This document shows, in pieces, positions 45,994-55,325 of a stretch of DNA of 62,215 nt. The translations under genes were made by a program, and so were the position numbers. Position 1 is the stretch's first letter. Each line of letters starts with the position of its first letter. The stretch is from contig JAIUNQ010000004.1 of NCBI GenBank assembly GCA_020161475.1, positions 1 to 62,215 of the forward strand. The letters run 5' to 3'. The notes below the pieces were generated by a model that ran no database searches, had not been told where the DNA came from, and saw nothing but the letters and a program-made list of their open reading frames with translations. The DNA comes from Pseudomonadota bacterium (GTDB lineage: Bacteria > Pseudomonadota > Alphaproteobacteria > Rhizobiales > Beijerinckiaceae).

Positions 45994-46380
45994 ATGAAGA
46001 AGATGATTGCCTTTTCCGCCCTGCTGATGCTGGCCGGCACGGCGCAGGCCCAGCACAGCCATGGCCACCAGAAAGGCCCGAACGGCGGCGAGATTCAGGA
46101 TGTCGCGGGGGTGCACGCTGAGGTAATCGTGAAAGGCGATACCGTGACGCTCTATATCACCGAGGAAGGCGGCAAGCCCTCCAGCACCAAAGGGTATTCC
46201 GGCTCCGCTCTTGTCGCGGCCGGAAATGCCAAGGAAACTCTCAACCTGTCTCCCGCCGGAGAGAACCAACTTTCGGGACAGGCGAAACAGGCGATTTCTT
46301 CCAAGGCCAACGTGACGATCCTGTTCAAAACCGCAGCTGGAAAGACCGGCCAGATCAAGCACTCCGTCCACGGTCATTGA
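45994..46380 (+). CDS. Small periplasmic His-rich protein of the czc operon
   Basis: The protein has 128 residues from the ATG at 45994. The signal peptide ends GTAQAQ, and the mature N-terminus is HSHGHQKGPNGGEIQDVAG; the C-terminus is HSVHGH. The body is beta-rich with one small domain. It is probably a periplasmic metal chaperone or buffer for the pump. It is the last gene before a strong terminator. Confidence 0.8.
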   Translation: MKKMIAFSALLMLAGTAQAQHSHGHQKGPNGGEIQDVAGVHAEVIVKGDTVTLYITEEGGKPSSTKGYSGSALVAAGNAKETLNLSPAGENQLSGQAKQAISSKANVTILFKTAAGKTGQIKHSVHGH

Positions 46381-46416
46381 AGCCGACTTCCTTCTTCACC
46401 GGTGCTTCGCAGGTTC

Positions 46417-46452
46417 AATCCCGCCGCAGGCATTGCCTGCGGCGGGATTTTG
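46417..46452 (+). terminator. Rho-independent terminator of the czc operon
   Basis: A perfect 15-bp stem (AATCCCGCCGCAGGC pairing with its complement) with a 3-base loop ATT is followed by TTTGTCTGTC. It begins 37 bases after the stop of the last czc gene. Confidence 0.92.
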
Positions 46453-46623
46453 TCTGTCATGCCGGAGTGAATTGCGCCCTTCGTTGTTCTGCGATCCGTT
46501 GCTTTCAAACGCAAATTTTATGTCCGTTCCCAAGTATGACAGAGTGTCCCTTCCGGCTTTTTGAAGCCCGGGAGGTGAAGAGAGAGTTTTCCGGGCTGGT
46601 TCCTGCCAACCCGGAGACTTGCG

Positions 46624-49600
46624 ATGCCCCCTGCTGCCGCTGTTGCACTTGCTGCGCCGTTTTCATTTATCCCTGCCCCTGCCCCTGCCCCTGCCAATGA
46701 CCGTGGTGCATCCCTTCTTGAAGCGGCTCGCTCACTGCTGCCTGTCCTGTCCACTGGGTGCCGTATCGACGGTGCCGCTATCCGCATTGCCATGGAGAAG
46801 GCCTGCGGCGGATCGGACGCTGAGGGCTTGTGGGACTGGAAGCTGGCCTATGAAGCGGTTGAGGCCGCTCAGGTTTTGTTCCTGCGTCAATTCGGACCGT
46901 CGATCATCGGCAATCAGCGCTCAAACGCCGAGGTCCTGCGCATCCTCGAAACTCTGGGGCAGCTGCTTCCGACGCAGACGCGTCGTTCGGAGGTCTCACA
47001 GGCGCTGCAGCAGTTCTCGACCCCGGTTGAACTCGCTTATCTCGCGGCTCATGCCGCAGGGATCACTTCCGATGATTGCGTGCTCGAGCCTTCGGCTGGG
47101 ACAGGATTACTGGCGATCTTTGCCGAACTCGCTCGGGCAAATGTTGTTCTCAACGAATGGGCCGAGGATCGGCACAGCCTGCTTGGGGGGCTATTCCTAA
47201 AGTCGCAACTGAGCCGGTTGGATGGTGCCCAGATCCACGACCGACTTGATCCTGAATTGCGCCCCAGCGTGGTTCTGATGAATCCGCCCTTTTCAGCGTC
47301 ACCCTTGATCGCCGGGCGGTATGCCAATGCGACCTTCGAGCATGTTCGCTCTGCTCTCGCCCGGCTTGAACCCCACGGTCGTCTCGTTGCGATCACCGGC
47401 GAGGGCTTTTCGCCCTATAGCCGAACATGGCGCGCAGGTTTCGAGAAGCTGCAGGCGTCATCCACCGTGCGCGCGAGCTTCGCCTTGCGACGCGGGTTTT
47501 TCAGACGGCATGGGACCGATGTCGAAAGCCGCATCACTGTGATCGACAAGGTGCCAGCGGCTGATGTGGTGCGGTTTCCGGTGCCGGTGCCTCCGGCATC
47601 GACCTTGGCTGAGTTGCTTGGACTCATCGCGGAACACGTCCCCGCGCGCTTGTCGGTGAGGGATGCCCCCTCCCCTGCCCTCAACGAGCCTATGGCCTTG
47701 AGGGTGGCTTCGCCCGCCTCTCCCCGTCTCGCTTCGGTTTCACCTCGTCTTTCTGCCTTCGGCCGGTCTCGACGATTTGCGAGCGTGCCTGCGGTTGAAG
47801 CGCAGCCAGCTGTCGAGACTTCTGCCATTATCGCTGTGAACGAGAGCGTGGCACCTTCCGTCATCACTGACCTCGGGCCTTTGGTCTCACGGTCTGAGTT
47901 TGGCCCTGCTGACATCGATGACGGTGTCACTGCAGGTGTTTCGTCCGAACTAGTTCCTGTGGCTCCGCCTCAGGGAGATGTGCAGCCCCCCTCCCCTGCC
48001 GAAAACCCGATCATCGAGTTGAATTACGCACCGCGCGATGAGGTGGCTTCGCTGGGAGAAGGATTCGAGGCGGGGCTTTATGAGCCTTACGTTGTGCAGT
48101 CGATCCAGATTGAGGATGCAAAACCCCACCCGAGCGTTTTGGTGCAATCCGCTGCGATGGCCTCGGTAGCGCCACCCAAGCCGGGGTATAGGCCGCATCT
48201 GCCGCGCTCGGTGGTCGCGGATGGTCTGCTCTCCGACGCCCAGTTCGAAACCATCATCTACGCCGGCGAAGCCCATAGCCAGCAGTTGGGTGGGACCTGG
48301 CGCGTCAACGAAACCTTCGATGAAATCGAGGCAGCAGCCGAGGATGCCGAAGATGCGGTGTGTTTCCGCCGCGGGTTCTATCTCGGTGACGGGACCGGCG
48401 CGGGAAAAGGGCGCCAGGTCGCAGGTATCGTTCTCGATAACTGGCTCAAGGGTCGCCGCCAGGCACTCTGGATTTCCAAATCGGACAAGCTGCTGGAGGA
48501 CGCGCAACGCGACTGGGCAGCCCTTGGTCAGGAGAAGCTGCAGATTGTTCCGCTCTCGCGCTTCAAGCAGGGAACGCCGGTGACACTTCAGGAGGGCATC
48601 CTCTTTACGACCTATGCGACGCTTCGCTCGGATGAGCGGCAGGGTCCGGGGGGCAAGATCAAGGCCTCTCGACTCAAACAGGTGATCGATTGGCTAACTA
48701 AGCCAATAGGGTCGGATGCCGCGGCTGCGTTTGATGGCGTTATCGTGTTCGATGAAGCCCATGCCATGGCCAATGCGGCGGGCGAGAAAGGCGCGCGCGG
48801 GGACAAATCAGCCTCGCAGCAGGGGCGGGCCGGTGTGAGATTGCAGAACGCGCTGCCCGAGGCACGCGTGCTTTATGTCTCGGCGACAGGTGCGACGACG
48901 GTCTCCAACCTCGCTTATGCCTCCCGTCTCGGTCTCTGGGGCTCAACCGACATGCCCTTCGCAACACGCGAGGCTTTCGTCGAAGCAATGGAGGCTGGCG
49001 GTATTGCAGCGATGGAAGTGCTAGCGCGCGACCTCAAGGCGCTGGGGCTCTACACCGCCCGCGCGCTTTCCTATGCGGGCGTTGAGGTCGATATGCTGGA
49101 GCACCAGCTCTCGTCCGAGCAGATCAGAATCTATGATGCCTATGCCTCGGCCTTTGAGATCATCCATAACAATCTCAATGCCGCGCTCGAGGCCTCGAAC
49201 ATTACCGGTGAGGGCGGCCAGTCCTATAACAAACAGGCCAAATCCGCCGCGCGTTCAGCGTTCGAATCGAACAAGCAGCGCTTCTTCGCTCATCTGATCA
49301 CGGCGATGAAAACGCCGAGCCTCATCCGGGCGATCGAGAGCGATCTAACGGCTGGCCGTGCCTCGGTGATCCAGATCGTCTCTACCAATGAAGCCCTGCT
49401 GGAGCGAAGGCTTGCTGAAATCCCGACCTCGGAATGGAATGACCTCTCGGTCGATATCACCCCGCGCGAGTATGTGCTCGATTACCTCGCGCATTCTTTT
49501 CCGACGCAGCTCTTCGAAGTTTATTCAGACGAGGATGGAAACCTCCAGTCCCGCCCGGCCGTGGATGAGGATGGCAACCCCGTTCAGTCGCGTGAAGCGG

Positions 49601-51288
49601 TTGAGCGGCGGGATAGGTTGATCGAGCATCTGGCTTCGCTCCCCCCTGTGCAGGGGGCGCTCGATCAGATCATCCAGCGTTTTGGCACGGATGTGGTCGC
49701 GGAAGTCACCGGGCGCTCGCGGCGCATTGTGGCGAAGACCGCAGCGGATGGCTCCCAGCGCCTGTGCGTTGAGAACCGTGCGTCACAAGCCAATCTGGGC
49801 GAGACACGCGCGTTCCAGGGGGATCAGAAACGCGTTCTCGTCTTCTCGGATGCTGGTGGGACGGGGCGGAGCTATCACGCGGAGCGTTCTGCCAAAAATC
49901 AGCGCTTGCGGGTGCACTACCTTCTGGAGCCGGGCTGGAAGGCGGACAATGCCATTCAGGGCTTGGGGCGTACCAATCGCACCAATCAGGTGCAGCCGCC
50001 TCTTTTTCGCCCCGTGGCGAGCGATGTAAAAGGCGAGAAGCGCTTCCTCTCAACGATTGCGCGGCGGCTTGATACGCTTGGGGCCATCACGCGGGGGCAG
50101 CGCCAGACCGGCGGTCAGGGAATGTTCCGCGCTGAGGACAATCTTGAATCCGTCTATGGGCGCTTGGCCCTGCGTCAGCTCTACCAGCTCATTTACATGG
50201 GCAAGGTTGAGGGGTGCTCGTTGGCGCGCTTTGAGGCAGCGACGGGCCTGGCACTGACGGATCGCGACGGGAGTCTGCTCGAGGAACTGCCGCCCATCAC
50301 GACGTTTCTCAATCGTATCCTGGCGTTGCCCATCGCGCTTCAGAACAGGCTGTTCGAGGTGTTTGAGAGCTTGATGGAAAGCGCCATCGAGGGCGCGCAG
50401 CAGGCCGGCACTTTCGATATCGGGGTTGAGACCGTGACGGCAGAGAGCCTTGTCGTTGGGGCGCAACAGGTCATCGCAACGCATGCGGCAAGTGGTGCAT
50501 CCACCTCCTTGGTCACGCTTTTGCGAAAGGATCGCGCGGTGATCACCGATATCGAGGAGACGCTTGCCCAGTTCGCCAATAGCGCTAAGGCACGCCTGAT
50601 GCATAATCGGCAATCAGGGCGAGCGGCGCTGGTAATGCCGACGACGAGCCTCATGCAGGATGATGGCACTGTGTGCCCGCGCGTTCGCCTGATCCGCCCC
50701 AATGCCCGCGAAGTTTTGACGATCGAAGCGCTTGAGAAGTCCCAATGGCGGGAAACTGATGAGAGCGCGTTCCGCATGGCGTGGAATGATGAGGTCGAAG
50801 GAATACCCCCCTTCACCGAGACACGGTTCCATATGGTCGTCGGCTTGCTCCTCCCAGTCTGGAAGCAATTCCCCGAAGAAAACACCCGGGTCTATCGTCT
50901 CCAGACCGATTGCGGGCAGCGCCTGATCGGAAGGCTGGTTTCTCCGGCGACGGTGGCAACCCTCAAAGAGACGCTGCTCTCTGAAGCCCCTTCGCTGTCA
51001 GGTGGGGACGCTGTTGCCACCATCCTCAAGGACAACACCGGTATTGTTCTGCGCGAGGGACTAACGCTCAAGCGCTCGCTCGTGATGACGCGCCAGCGGA
51101 TCGAGCTGATTGGGTTTTCTGATCTTGATGTTCCGCGCCTCAAGGCGATGGGCCTCATGTCCGAGATCATCACCTGGAAGCTTCGGCTTTTCGTTCCGGT
51201 TGGCGAGGGCTCTGGTGACATTCTCGCCAAGCTGTTCGAACGCTATCCGATCCTGCGGATCGTCCCCTCCGCGCGCCTTGCGGGCTGA
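46624..51288 (+). CDS. DNA methylase-like / strawberry-notch helicase fusion protein
   Basis: The protein has 1554 residues. An N-terminal PAPAPAPA repeat is followed by an N6-adenine methylase-like domain: FSTP near residue 131, EPSAGTG near 155-161, NPPFS near 220-224. A long low-complexity linker rich in Ser, Pro and Ala follows (about 345-515). The helicase part has Walker A GDGTGAGKGRQ near residue 590 and Walker B DEAH near 710. The C-terminal strawberry-notch domain includes SDAGGTGRSYHAERSA and a GLGRTNRTNQ motif VI. Related fusions are widespread on alphaproteobacterial plasmids and phages. DNA modification or anti-restriction and remodelling during transfer are guesses. Confidence 0.88.
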   Translation: MPPAAAVALAAPFSFIPAPAPAPANDRGASLLEAARSLLPVLSTGCRIDGAAIRIAMEKACGGSDAEGLWDWKLAYEAVEAAQVLFLRQFGPSIIGNQRSNAEVLRILETLGQLLPTQTRRSEVSQALQQFSTPVELAYLAAHAAGITSDDCVLEPSAGTGLLAIFAELARANVVLNEWAEDRHSLLGGLFLKSQLSRLDGAQIHDRLDPELRPSVVLMNPPFSASPLIAGRYANATFEHVRSALARLEPHGRLVAITGEGFSPYSRTWRAGFEKLQASSTVRASFALRRGFFRRHGTDVESRITVIDKVPAADVVRFPVPVPPASTLAELLGLIAEHVPARLSVRDAPSPALNEPMALRVASPASPRLASVSPRLSAFGRSRRFASVPAVEAQPAVETSAIIAVNESVAPSVITDLGPLVSRSEFGPADIDDGVTAGVSSELVPVAPPQGDVQPPSPAENPIIELNYAPRDEVASLGEGFEAGLYEPYVVQSIQIEDAKPHPSVLVQSAAMASVAPPKPGYRPHLPRSVVADGLLSDAQFETIIYAGEAHSQQLGGTWRVNETFDEIEAAAEDAEDAVCFRRGFYLGDGTGAGKGRQVAGIVLDNWLKGRRQALWISKSDKLLEDAQRDWAALGQEKLQIVPLSRFKQGTPVTLQEGILFTTYATLRSDERQGPGGKIKASRLKQVIDWLTKPIGSDAAAAFDGVIVFDEAHAMANAAGEKGARGDKSASQQGRAGVRLQNALPEARVLYVSATGATTVSNLAYASRLGLWGSTDMPFATREAFVEAMEAGGIAAMEVLARDLKALGLYTARALSYAGVEVDMLEHQLSSEQIRIYDAYASAFEIIHNNLNAALEASNITGEGGQSYNKQAKSAARSAFESNKQRFFAHLITAMKTPSLIRAIESDLTAGRASVIQIVSTNEALLERRLAEIPTSEWNDLSVDITPREYVLDYLAHSFPTQLFEVYSDEDGNLQSRPAVDEDGNPVQSREAVERRDRLIEHLASLPPVQGALDQIIQRFGTDVVAEVTGRSRRIVAKTAADGSQRLCVENRASQANLGETRAFQGDQKRVLVFSDAGGTGRSYHAERSAKNQRLRVHYLLEPGWKADNAIQGLGRTNRTNQVQPPLFRPVASDVKGEKRFLSTIARRLDTLGAITRGQRQTGGQGMFRAEDNLESVYGRLALRQLYQLIYMGKVEGCSLARFEAATGLALTDRDGSLLEELPPITTFLNRILALPIALQNRLFEVFESLMESAIEGAQQAGTFDIGVETVTAESLVVGAQQVIATHAASGASTSLVTLLRKDRAVITDIEETLAQFANSAKARLMHNRQSGRAALVMPTTSLMQDDGTVCPRVRLIRPNAREVLTIEALEKSQWRETDESAFRMAWNDEVEGIPPFTETRFHMVVGLLLPVWKQFPEENTRVYRLQTDCGQRLIGRLVSPATVATLKETLLSEAPSLSGGDAVATILKDNTGIVLREGLTLKRSLVMTRQRIELIGFSDLDVPRLKAMGLMSEIITWKLRLFVPVGEGSGDILAKLFERYPILRIVPSARLAG

Positions 51289-51298
51289 GGGGGATGAG

Positions 51299-52336
51299 AT
51301 GTCATCAATGGTGCGTGAACTCTCCGTGCAACTGGCAGATCGCGCGGAAGCGGTCTGCCGACACTACCTCTCCAATGGTGTCCGCTCCGGCGCCTATTGG
51401 CTCGTGGGTGATACAGCGAACGCCAAGGGGCGCTCGCTCTACGTTCGGTTGACAGGACCTCTCATCGGACAAGGCGCGCGGGGCAAATGGCAGGATGCAG
51501 CGACAGGCGAACATGGTGATCTTCTTGATCTGATCGCGGCGCGCGAAGGGCATACCCGGTTCGGCGAGACGCTGAGCGAAGCGCGCCGGTTCCTGGGGCA
51601 ACCCGAGGCCTCATATGAAAATGGCTTCGCCCGAGAGGATGCGAAACCAAGTGTCGCAGCTGTCACGACAACGGCGCTCGCCCGGCGCATCTGGGGCGAA
51701 TGCCGATCAATCCAGGGGACCGCGGGCGAAGACTACCTTCATGAGCGGAGGCTGTTCCTTGAAGGCATTTCCTCGCTGCGGTTTCACCCCGCCCTCCCAT
51801 ATCGCGATGATCATGGCGCCCTACTCCACAAGCTCCCCGCTTATATCGTCGCCGTCACCGATCCGGCCGGGCGATTGACTGGGATTCAGCGCAAGTGGCT
51901 TCGCCATGGGGATGGGAGCATAGACCACCCCCTCCCCCGCAAATCTCTTGGCTTGTTGCATGGCAACGGCGTCTGGCTTCGCCATGGGCGGCGGTTTCAG
52001 GAGGGCGGGATCATTGTCGCGGGTGAAGGCGTCGAGACGGTTCTCTCGGTTGCGGGTGTGCTGACGACACCCACGCTGCTCGCCTGCCTCTCGGCGAGCC
52101 ATCTAGCAGTCTTCGGCTTGCCTCTCTGGTGCAAGCGCCTGCTGATCCTGCAGGACAATGACCCTGCAGGAGTTCGAGCCTCACGACGCCTTGCCGCACG
52201 AGCGCGTGAAGTCGGAGGCACTTCGCAGATTCTCCGGCCGGTCCTCAAGGACTTCAATGCCGATCTTCGCCTTCTGGGGCAGGCCGCGCTGGTGGAACAC
52301 CTCGCGGCGCAGGTTCCCGAACTCTTGCTCGCTTGA
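51299..52336 (+). CDS. Toprim-domain primase-like protein
   Basis: The protein has 345 residues from the ATG at 51299 (GGGGATGAG upstream). The N-terminal half (WQDAATGEHGDLLDLIAA) has the primase-associated pattern of plasmid DUF7146 proteins. The C-terminal half is a toprim domain: GIIVAGEGVETVLS (catalytic Glu), then LLILQDNDPAGVRASRRLA (DxD-like acidic pair). It probably synthesises primers for conjugal or vegetative replication. It follows the methylase-helicase gene by ten bases, suggesting one operon. Confidence 0.85.
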   Translation: MSSMVRELSVQLADRAEAVCRHYLSNGVRSGAYWLVGDTANAKGRSLYVRLTGPLIGQGARGKWQDAATGEHGDLLDLIAAREGHTRFGETLSEARRFLGQPEASYENGFAREDAKPSVAAVTTTALARRIWGECRSIQGTAGEDYLHERRLFLEGISSLRFHPALPYRDDHGALLHKLPAYIVAVTDPAGRLTGIQRKWLRHGDGSIDHPLPRKSLGLLHGNGVWLRHGRRFQEGGIIVAGEGVETVLSVAGVLTTPTLLACLSASHLAVFGLPLWCKRLLILQDNDPAGVRASRRLAARAREVGGTSQILRPVLKDFNADLRLLGQAALVEHLAAQVPELLLA

Positions 52337-52378
52337 CGGTTCCTGAAAGAATAGCTCGCAGGAGAGCGCTAAACTGCC

Positions 52379-52816
52379 TCAGGGGTTTCGCGGCGTTGAT
52401 TTCACACCACCCTTGGCATGGACGGCTTTCATGGCCTCGATGATTTTCCAGAACAGCTTGGGCGGAATGAAGCCATAGGCGTAATCATCGACTGAGCCCG
52501 GAATCTTGCGCAGGTCATAACCTGGCCAGACGAATTGATTGCCCTCATCAACGACCACCCATGAGCGCTCATCGTCCAGTCCGAGATGCGCCTTGACGCG
52601 CGCAGGGGTCTCTACAGCCAACTCCGGATTGATGGGTGCGCTATGGGTGATCGGAAGCACCATCACGATGGTTTCGCCGTCCTTCGCGCGCATTGTTTTC
52701 AGGACGATCACGCTCGGGCGGTTCTTGCGCCCCTCTTCAAGACCTCGGCGATGCTCGTCATGCCAGAGATAGGCGTAGTTCAGCACGAGGCCGACCTCGG
52801 GTGTCGGAATGGCCAT
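52379..52816 (-). CDS. PemK/MazF-like growth-inhibitor toxin
   Basis: The protein has 145 residues. The N-terminus GLVLNYAYLW and EEGRKNRPSVIVL, then VMVLPITHSAP and SWVVVDEGNQFVWPGYDLR, match MazF/PemK-like toxins, many of which are mRNA endonucleases. It starts five bases after the stop of the antitoxin gene, so the two form a classic antitoxin-first operon. It is convergent with the primase gene. Confidence 0.75.
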   Translation of the reverse strand: MAIPTPEVGLVLNYAYLWHDEHRRGLEEGRKNRPSVIVLKTMRAKDGETIVMVLPITHSAPINPELAVETPARVKAHLGLDDERSWVVVDEGNQFVWPGYDLRKIPGSVDDYAYGFIPPKLFWKIIEAMKAVHAKGGVKSTPRNP

Positions 52817-52821
52817 GGGGG

Positions 52822-53097
52822 TTATTGATCATCCATGAGGTCGTCGAGATGACGATGACGGGGATCCATGGTCGTTGTTGCCAGCGCGGCCATCGTGTCC
52901 GAGGGAAGATCACGCGTGGCAAAGCTCTGGCGCTGAGCCCTGTAGCGCTCGAATTCCTCGAACTCGTCAGCCGCCACGAAGTATCCGGTGATCTGCCCAT
53001 GGCTTGTGACCGGAACGACGCTCTTTTGCGCCAGCATGCGGTAGCGCCCGAAATTGCGTGTGAACTCGGCCGCCGGGATGGGGTTCAGTTTCGGCAT
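52822..53097 (-). CDS. Phd/YefM-type antitoxin
   Basis: The protein has 91 residues. The ATG at 53097 has GGAGG just upstream, which decides against the longer frame. PAAEFTRNFGRYRMLAQKSVVPVTSHGQITGYFVAADEFEEF has the Phd/YefM pattern: a DNA-binding N-terminal domain and a toxin-binding tail. It is the first gene of the operon with the PemK-like toxin and should autoregulate through the 27-base palindrome upstream. Confidence 0.8.
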   Translation of the reverse strand: MPKLNPIPAAEFTRNFGRYRMLAQKSVVPVTSHGQITGYFVAADEFEEFERYRAQRQSFATRDLPSDTMAALATTTMDPRHRHLDDLMDDQ

Positions 53098-53502
53098 GGG
53101 GCCTCCGGGAAAATTTGCCTCTGCTTTCCATATCAAAAAATCGCAACTTACGCAATTTGCGTGACTTGCATGTTTTGGCCTCTCCATTCCCCATGAGCGA
53201 CGGAGCCATTTTCGTTTGAGCCAAGAGAGTGCTGGGGGGCTGGCCTGTCCAGATGGATACATGATTCCGTCGGCCCAGCCGCCTCCTCCTAAGAAACCCG
53301 CAGCCCGTGGCCTTGGAAGAGACGGTCGATCGGGCCACAGGTTCGGCCCCGGCCGCAACAGCTGGCGCTGTCCTCCACTGCGTTGTGGTCCCCGGTCGGG
53401 GGTATTGAACCCCCTTGGGATGCAGCGTTGCCGTTCCTGCGCCCGTTTATCGCCCGTCAAGGCCCGCAGGGTGCGGGTGATCCTTCAGGAGGCGCGAGGC
53501 GC
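53098..53502. other. Intergenic stretch between the antitoxin and DUF2493 genes
   Basis: No gene is seen in these 405 bases. The left part carries the toxin-antitoxin promoter and operator (53143-53169). The right part has hairpins CCCCGGTCGGGG and GGGGG-N7-CCCCC between about 53375 and 53412, with a TCCTCCACTGCGTTGTGG segment that recurs upstream of DUF736. Confidence 0.6.
53143..53169. promoter_or_regulatory. Large operator palindrome of the toxin-antitoxin operon
   Basis: A 27-base near-perfect inverted repeat is centred on ACGCAATTTGCGT (53150-53162, perfect), with outer arms GCAAC and CTTGC agreeing apart from a few positions. It lies 46 bases upstream of the antitoxin ATG, where Phd-type antitoxins bind to repress their own operon. 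Confidence 0.75.
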
Positions 53503-54435
53503 ATGTATCACGATCATGAATTCCAATCTGGCGAGGCGGCAGGCCCTGCACCATCCCACCACCTTCTCGATGAGCTCCAGCTTCATGGCTATCGGCCGCT
53601 GGAGGAAGAGGGAGACCCACGCCCCCTGCCCTCCCCCGAGATGGCTGAGCAGTCGCTCGCCTCGATGTTCGAAGCCGCGGCAAACCTCTTTCTGGAGACA
53701 CGGCTGGAAAGTGATCTGCCCGATCTCCTCTGGAACTTCGTCAATCTGTTTCACCGCCAGTGCGAACGAATGGGTCGCCTGCTGGATGAGAACGAGACTG
53801 CCCAACGGAACGCCCAGGCACAGCAGGATGGCTCCGAGGTGCGCTCGGTTGAGCTTGAACGCCTGACGGCGCTGGGGCTCTCGTTAGTGGAACGTCGCAA
53901 TGCCTTCGAGTTCTTCCGGGAGAGTGCCGCGCAGCTCTATGGCGTTGAGACCGGCTCAATCTGGCGACCGCGTTCTGGCTCCCTCGTCAATCACCGCGCG
54001 CTGACCTCCGCTCTGGTCGACAGCCGGGATTTCATCAACGCTCGTAAGATCGCGGAGACCACGGTCCTTGTGCCGGCAGGACACCGCATCGGCTTTGCGG
54101 GTGGCACGGATTATAATGATCACACCAAGGTCTGGGACATCCTCGACAAGGCCCGGGCCAAGCACTCGGACATGGTGCTTCTGCACGGTGGCGGTGCCCG
54201 CGGCGCAGAACGCATCGCTGCTTGCTGGGCCGAGAACCGTAAGGTGCCGCAGGTGGTGTTCAAACCAGACTGGGCCAAGCACCGCAATGCAGCTCCCTTC
54301 AAGCGCAACGATCAATTGCTCGAGGCATTGCCGATCGGGCTGATCCTGTTCCCCGGTTCCGGGATTGTCGAGAATCTCGGTGACAAGGCCCGTAAGCTGG
54401 GTATCCCGGTGTGGCGGTGCGGGCAGGGGGCTTAG
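53503..54435 (+). CDS. DUF2493 / SLOG-family protein
   Basis: The protein has 310 residues from the ATG at 53503, with AGGAGG about ten bases upstream; a longer frame starts at 53383. The N-terminal half is acidic and helical. The C-terminal half is the DUF2493 (YspA/SLOG Rossmann) domain: HRIGFAGGTDYNDHTKVWDILD, VLLHGGGARGAERIAACWA, VVFKPDWAKHRNAAPFKRN, LILFPGSGIVENL. SLOG proteins bind nucleotides or nucleotide-derived ligands. On plasmids this gene is often near DUF736; its function is not known. Confidence 0.85.
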   Translation: MYHDHEFQSGEAAGPAPSHHLLDELQLHGYRPLEEEGDPRPLPSPEMAEQSLASMFEAAANLFLETRLESDLPDLLWNFVNLFHRQCERMGRLLDENETAQRNAQAQQDGSEVRSVELERLTALGLSLVERRNAFEFFRESAAQLYGVETGSIWRPRSGSLVNHRALTSALVDSRDFINARKIAETTVLVPAGHRIGFAGGTDYNDHTKVWDILDKARAKHSDMVLLHGGGARGAERIAACWAENRKVPQVVFKPDWAKHRNAAPFKRNDQLLEALPIGLILFPGSGIVENLGDKARKLGIPVWRCGQGA

Positions 54436-55325
54436 GCCCCCTTTGCCCCGGCAATCTCAGACGAGATTTCAACGATCGTGAGCGGCTATGATCCGCTCGC
54501 CTCCCGCTGCACGTGCGCGCTTGATCCTGAGACCGCGCGCGAGCTGCATTCAATGCTCCTCGGCAACCTCGCAGTTGGGGGCGTTTGTGCGAGCGCCAAA
54601 CGCTTCGTCTTGCCGAATGTGATCTCGGTCTGGGTCCGCCAAAGATGCTGTCGATCCTTCATCGACCGCAATTTCGGCACCAGCAGCTATGGAATGACAT
54701 AGGCCCGGGGAATTGCGGGGCAGGGGGCGAGGTGCCGGAATTTGGCTGCCTCCGACACGCTCACCTGGCGCGAGCAAGGCCGCAGTTGATGCCGTCTCAT
54801 GCGTCTGATGGTGGCCCGGGTTCAGGTGCCGGCTGAGGTTGTGGCAGCGGAATCCTGATCACCGCCAAGACAGGTCAGAACACGCTACTTGACTAGCTGT
54901 TCACCGCGAGGGCTGAGTCTGAAAGGGCAGGGGGCTGCCTGAGGGGGATGGGTTCCCCCGACATGAGAGAAGAAGCCAGATCGTTGACCCATATCTCTGG
55001 CCTGTCCCGTTCCGCGGTCTCCTCACATGCGTGTCCAGATGGGCTGATCTGACCGTCGGGCGGATGCTGACGCATCCTCGCATCGATCCGCCAACGCGCC
55101 TCCCCTGAAAATTTCCGCCGGCGGGAAACCCGCCTTTGCATCGCGAGACAAATTTTAAGGTGAGGCCCGTCCTCCACTGGCGTTGCGGCCCTAAGGACCC
55201 ACCCCATTGCGCGGAGCGCAATAGGGACCCCGGGTGGGTGTCGGACACTGCGCCGCCGGTCTTTCGATCGCCATCAGGAACGCATCAGAGGCGACCTGAA
55301 GCTCGAAACAGATGGAGATATGACA
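54436..55325. other. Long gene-poor stretch with structured sequence
   Basis: In about 890 bases no convincing gene is seen; short frames (for example 54478-54702) have no recognisable pattern. A GGGGGA-N5-TCCCCC hairpin lies at 54944-54960, and a strong composite hairpin at 55198-55238 just before DUF736. It may contain a promoter, an untranslated leader, or decayed sequence. Confidence 0.5.
55198..55248 (+). promoter_or_regulatory. Structured leader upstream of DUF736
   Basis: CCCACCC (55198-55204) pairs with GGGTGGG (55232-55238). Inside it ATTGCGC pairs with GCGCAAT around GGA, and GTGTC-G-GACAC follows (55238-55248). The segment GTCCTCCACTGGCGTTGCGG about 20 bases upstream also occurs, slightly changed, ahead of DUF2493. 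A regulatory RNA or attenuator leader is possible. Confidence 0.45.

Noticed and set aside
54478-54702. A 74-codon frame in the gene-poor stretch
   Set aside because: Its sequence has no known pattern and no clear ribosome site; two other short frames overlap it equally well.
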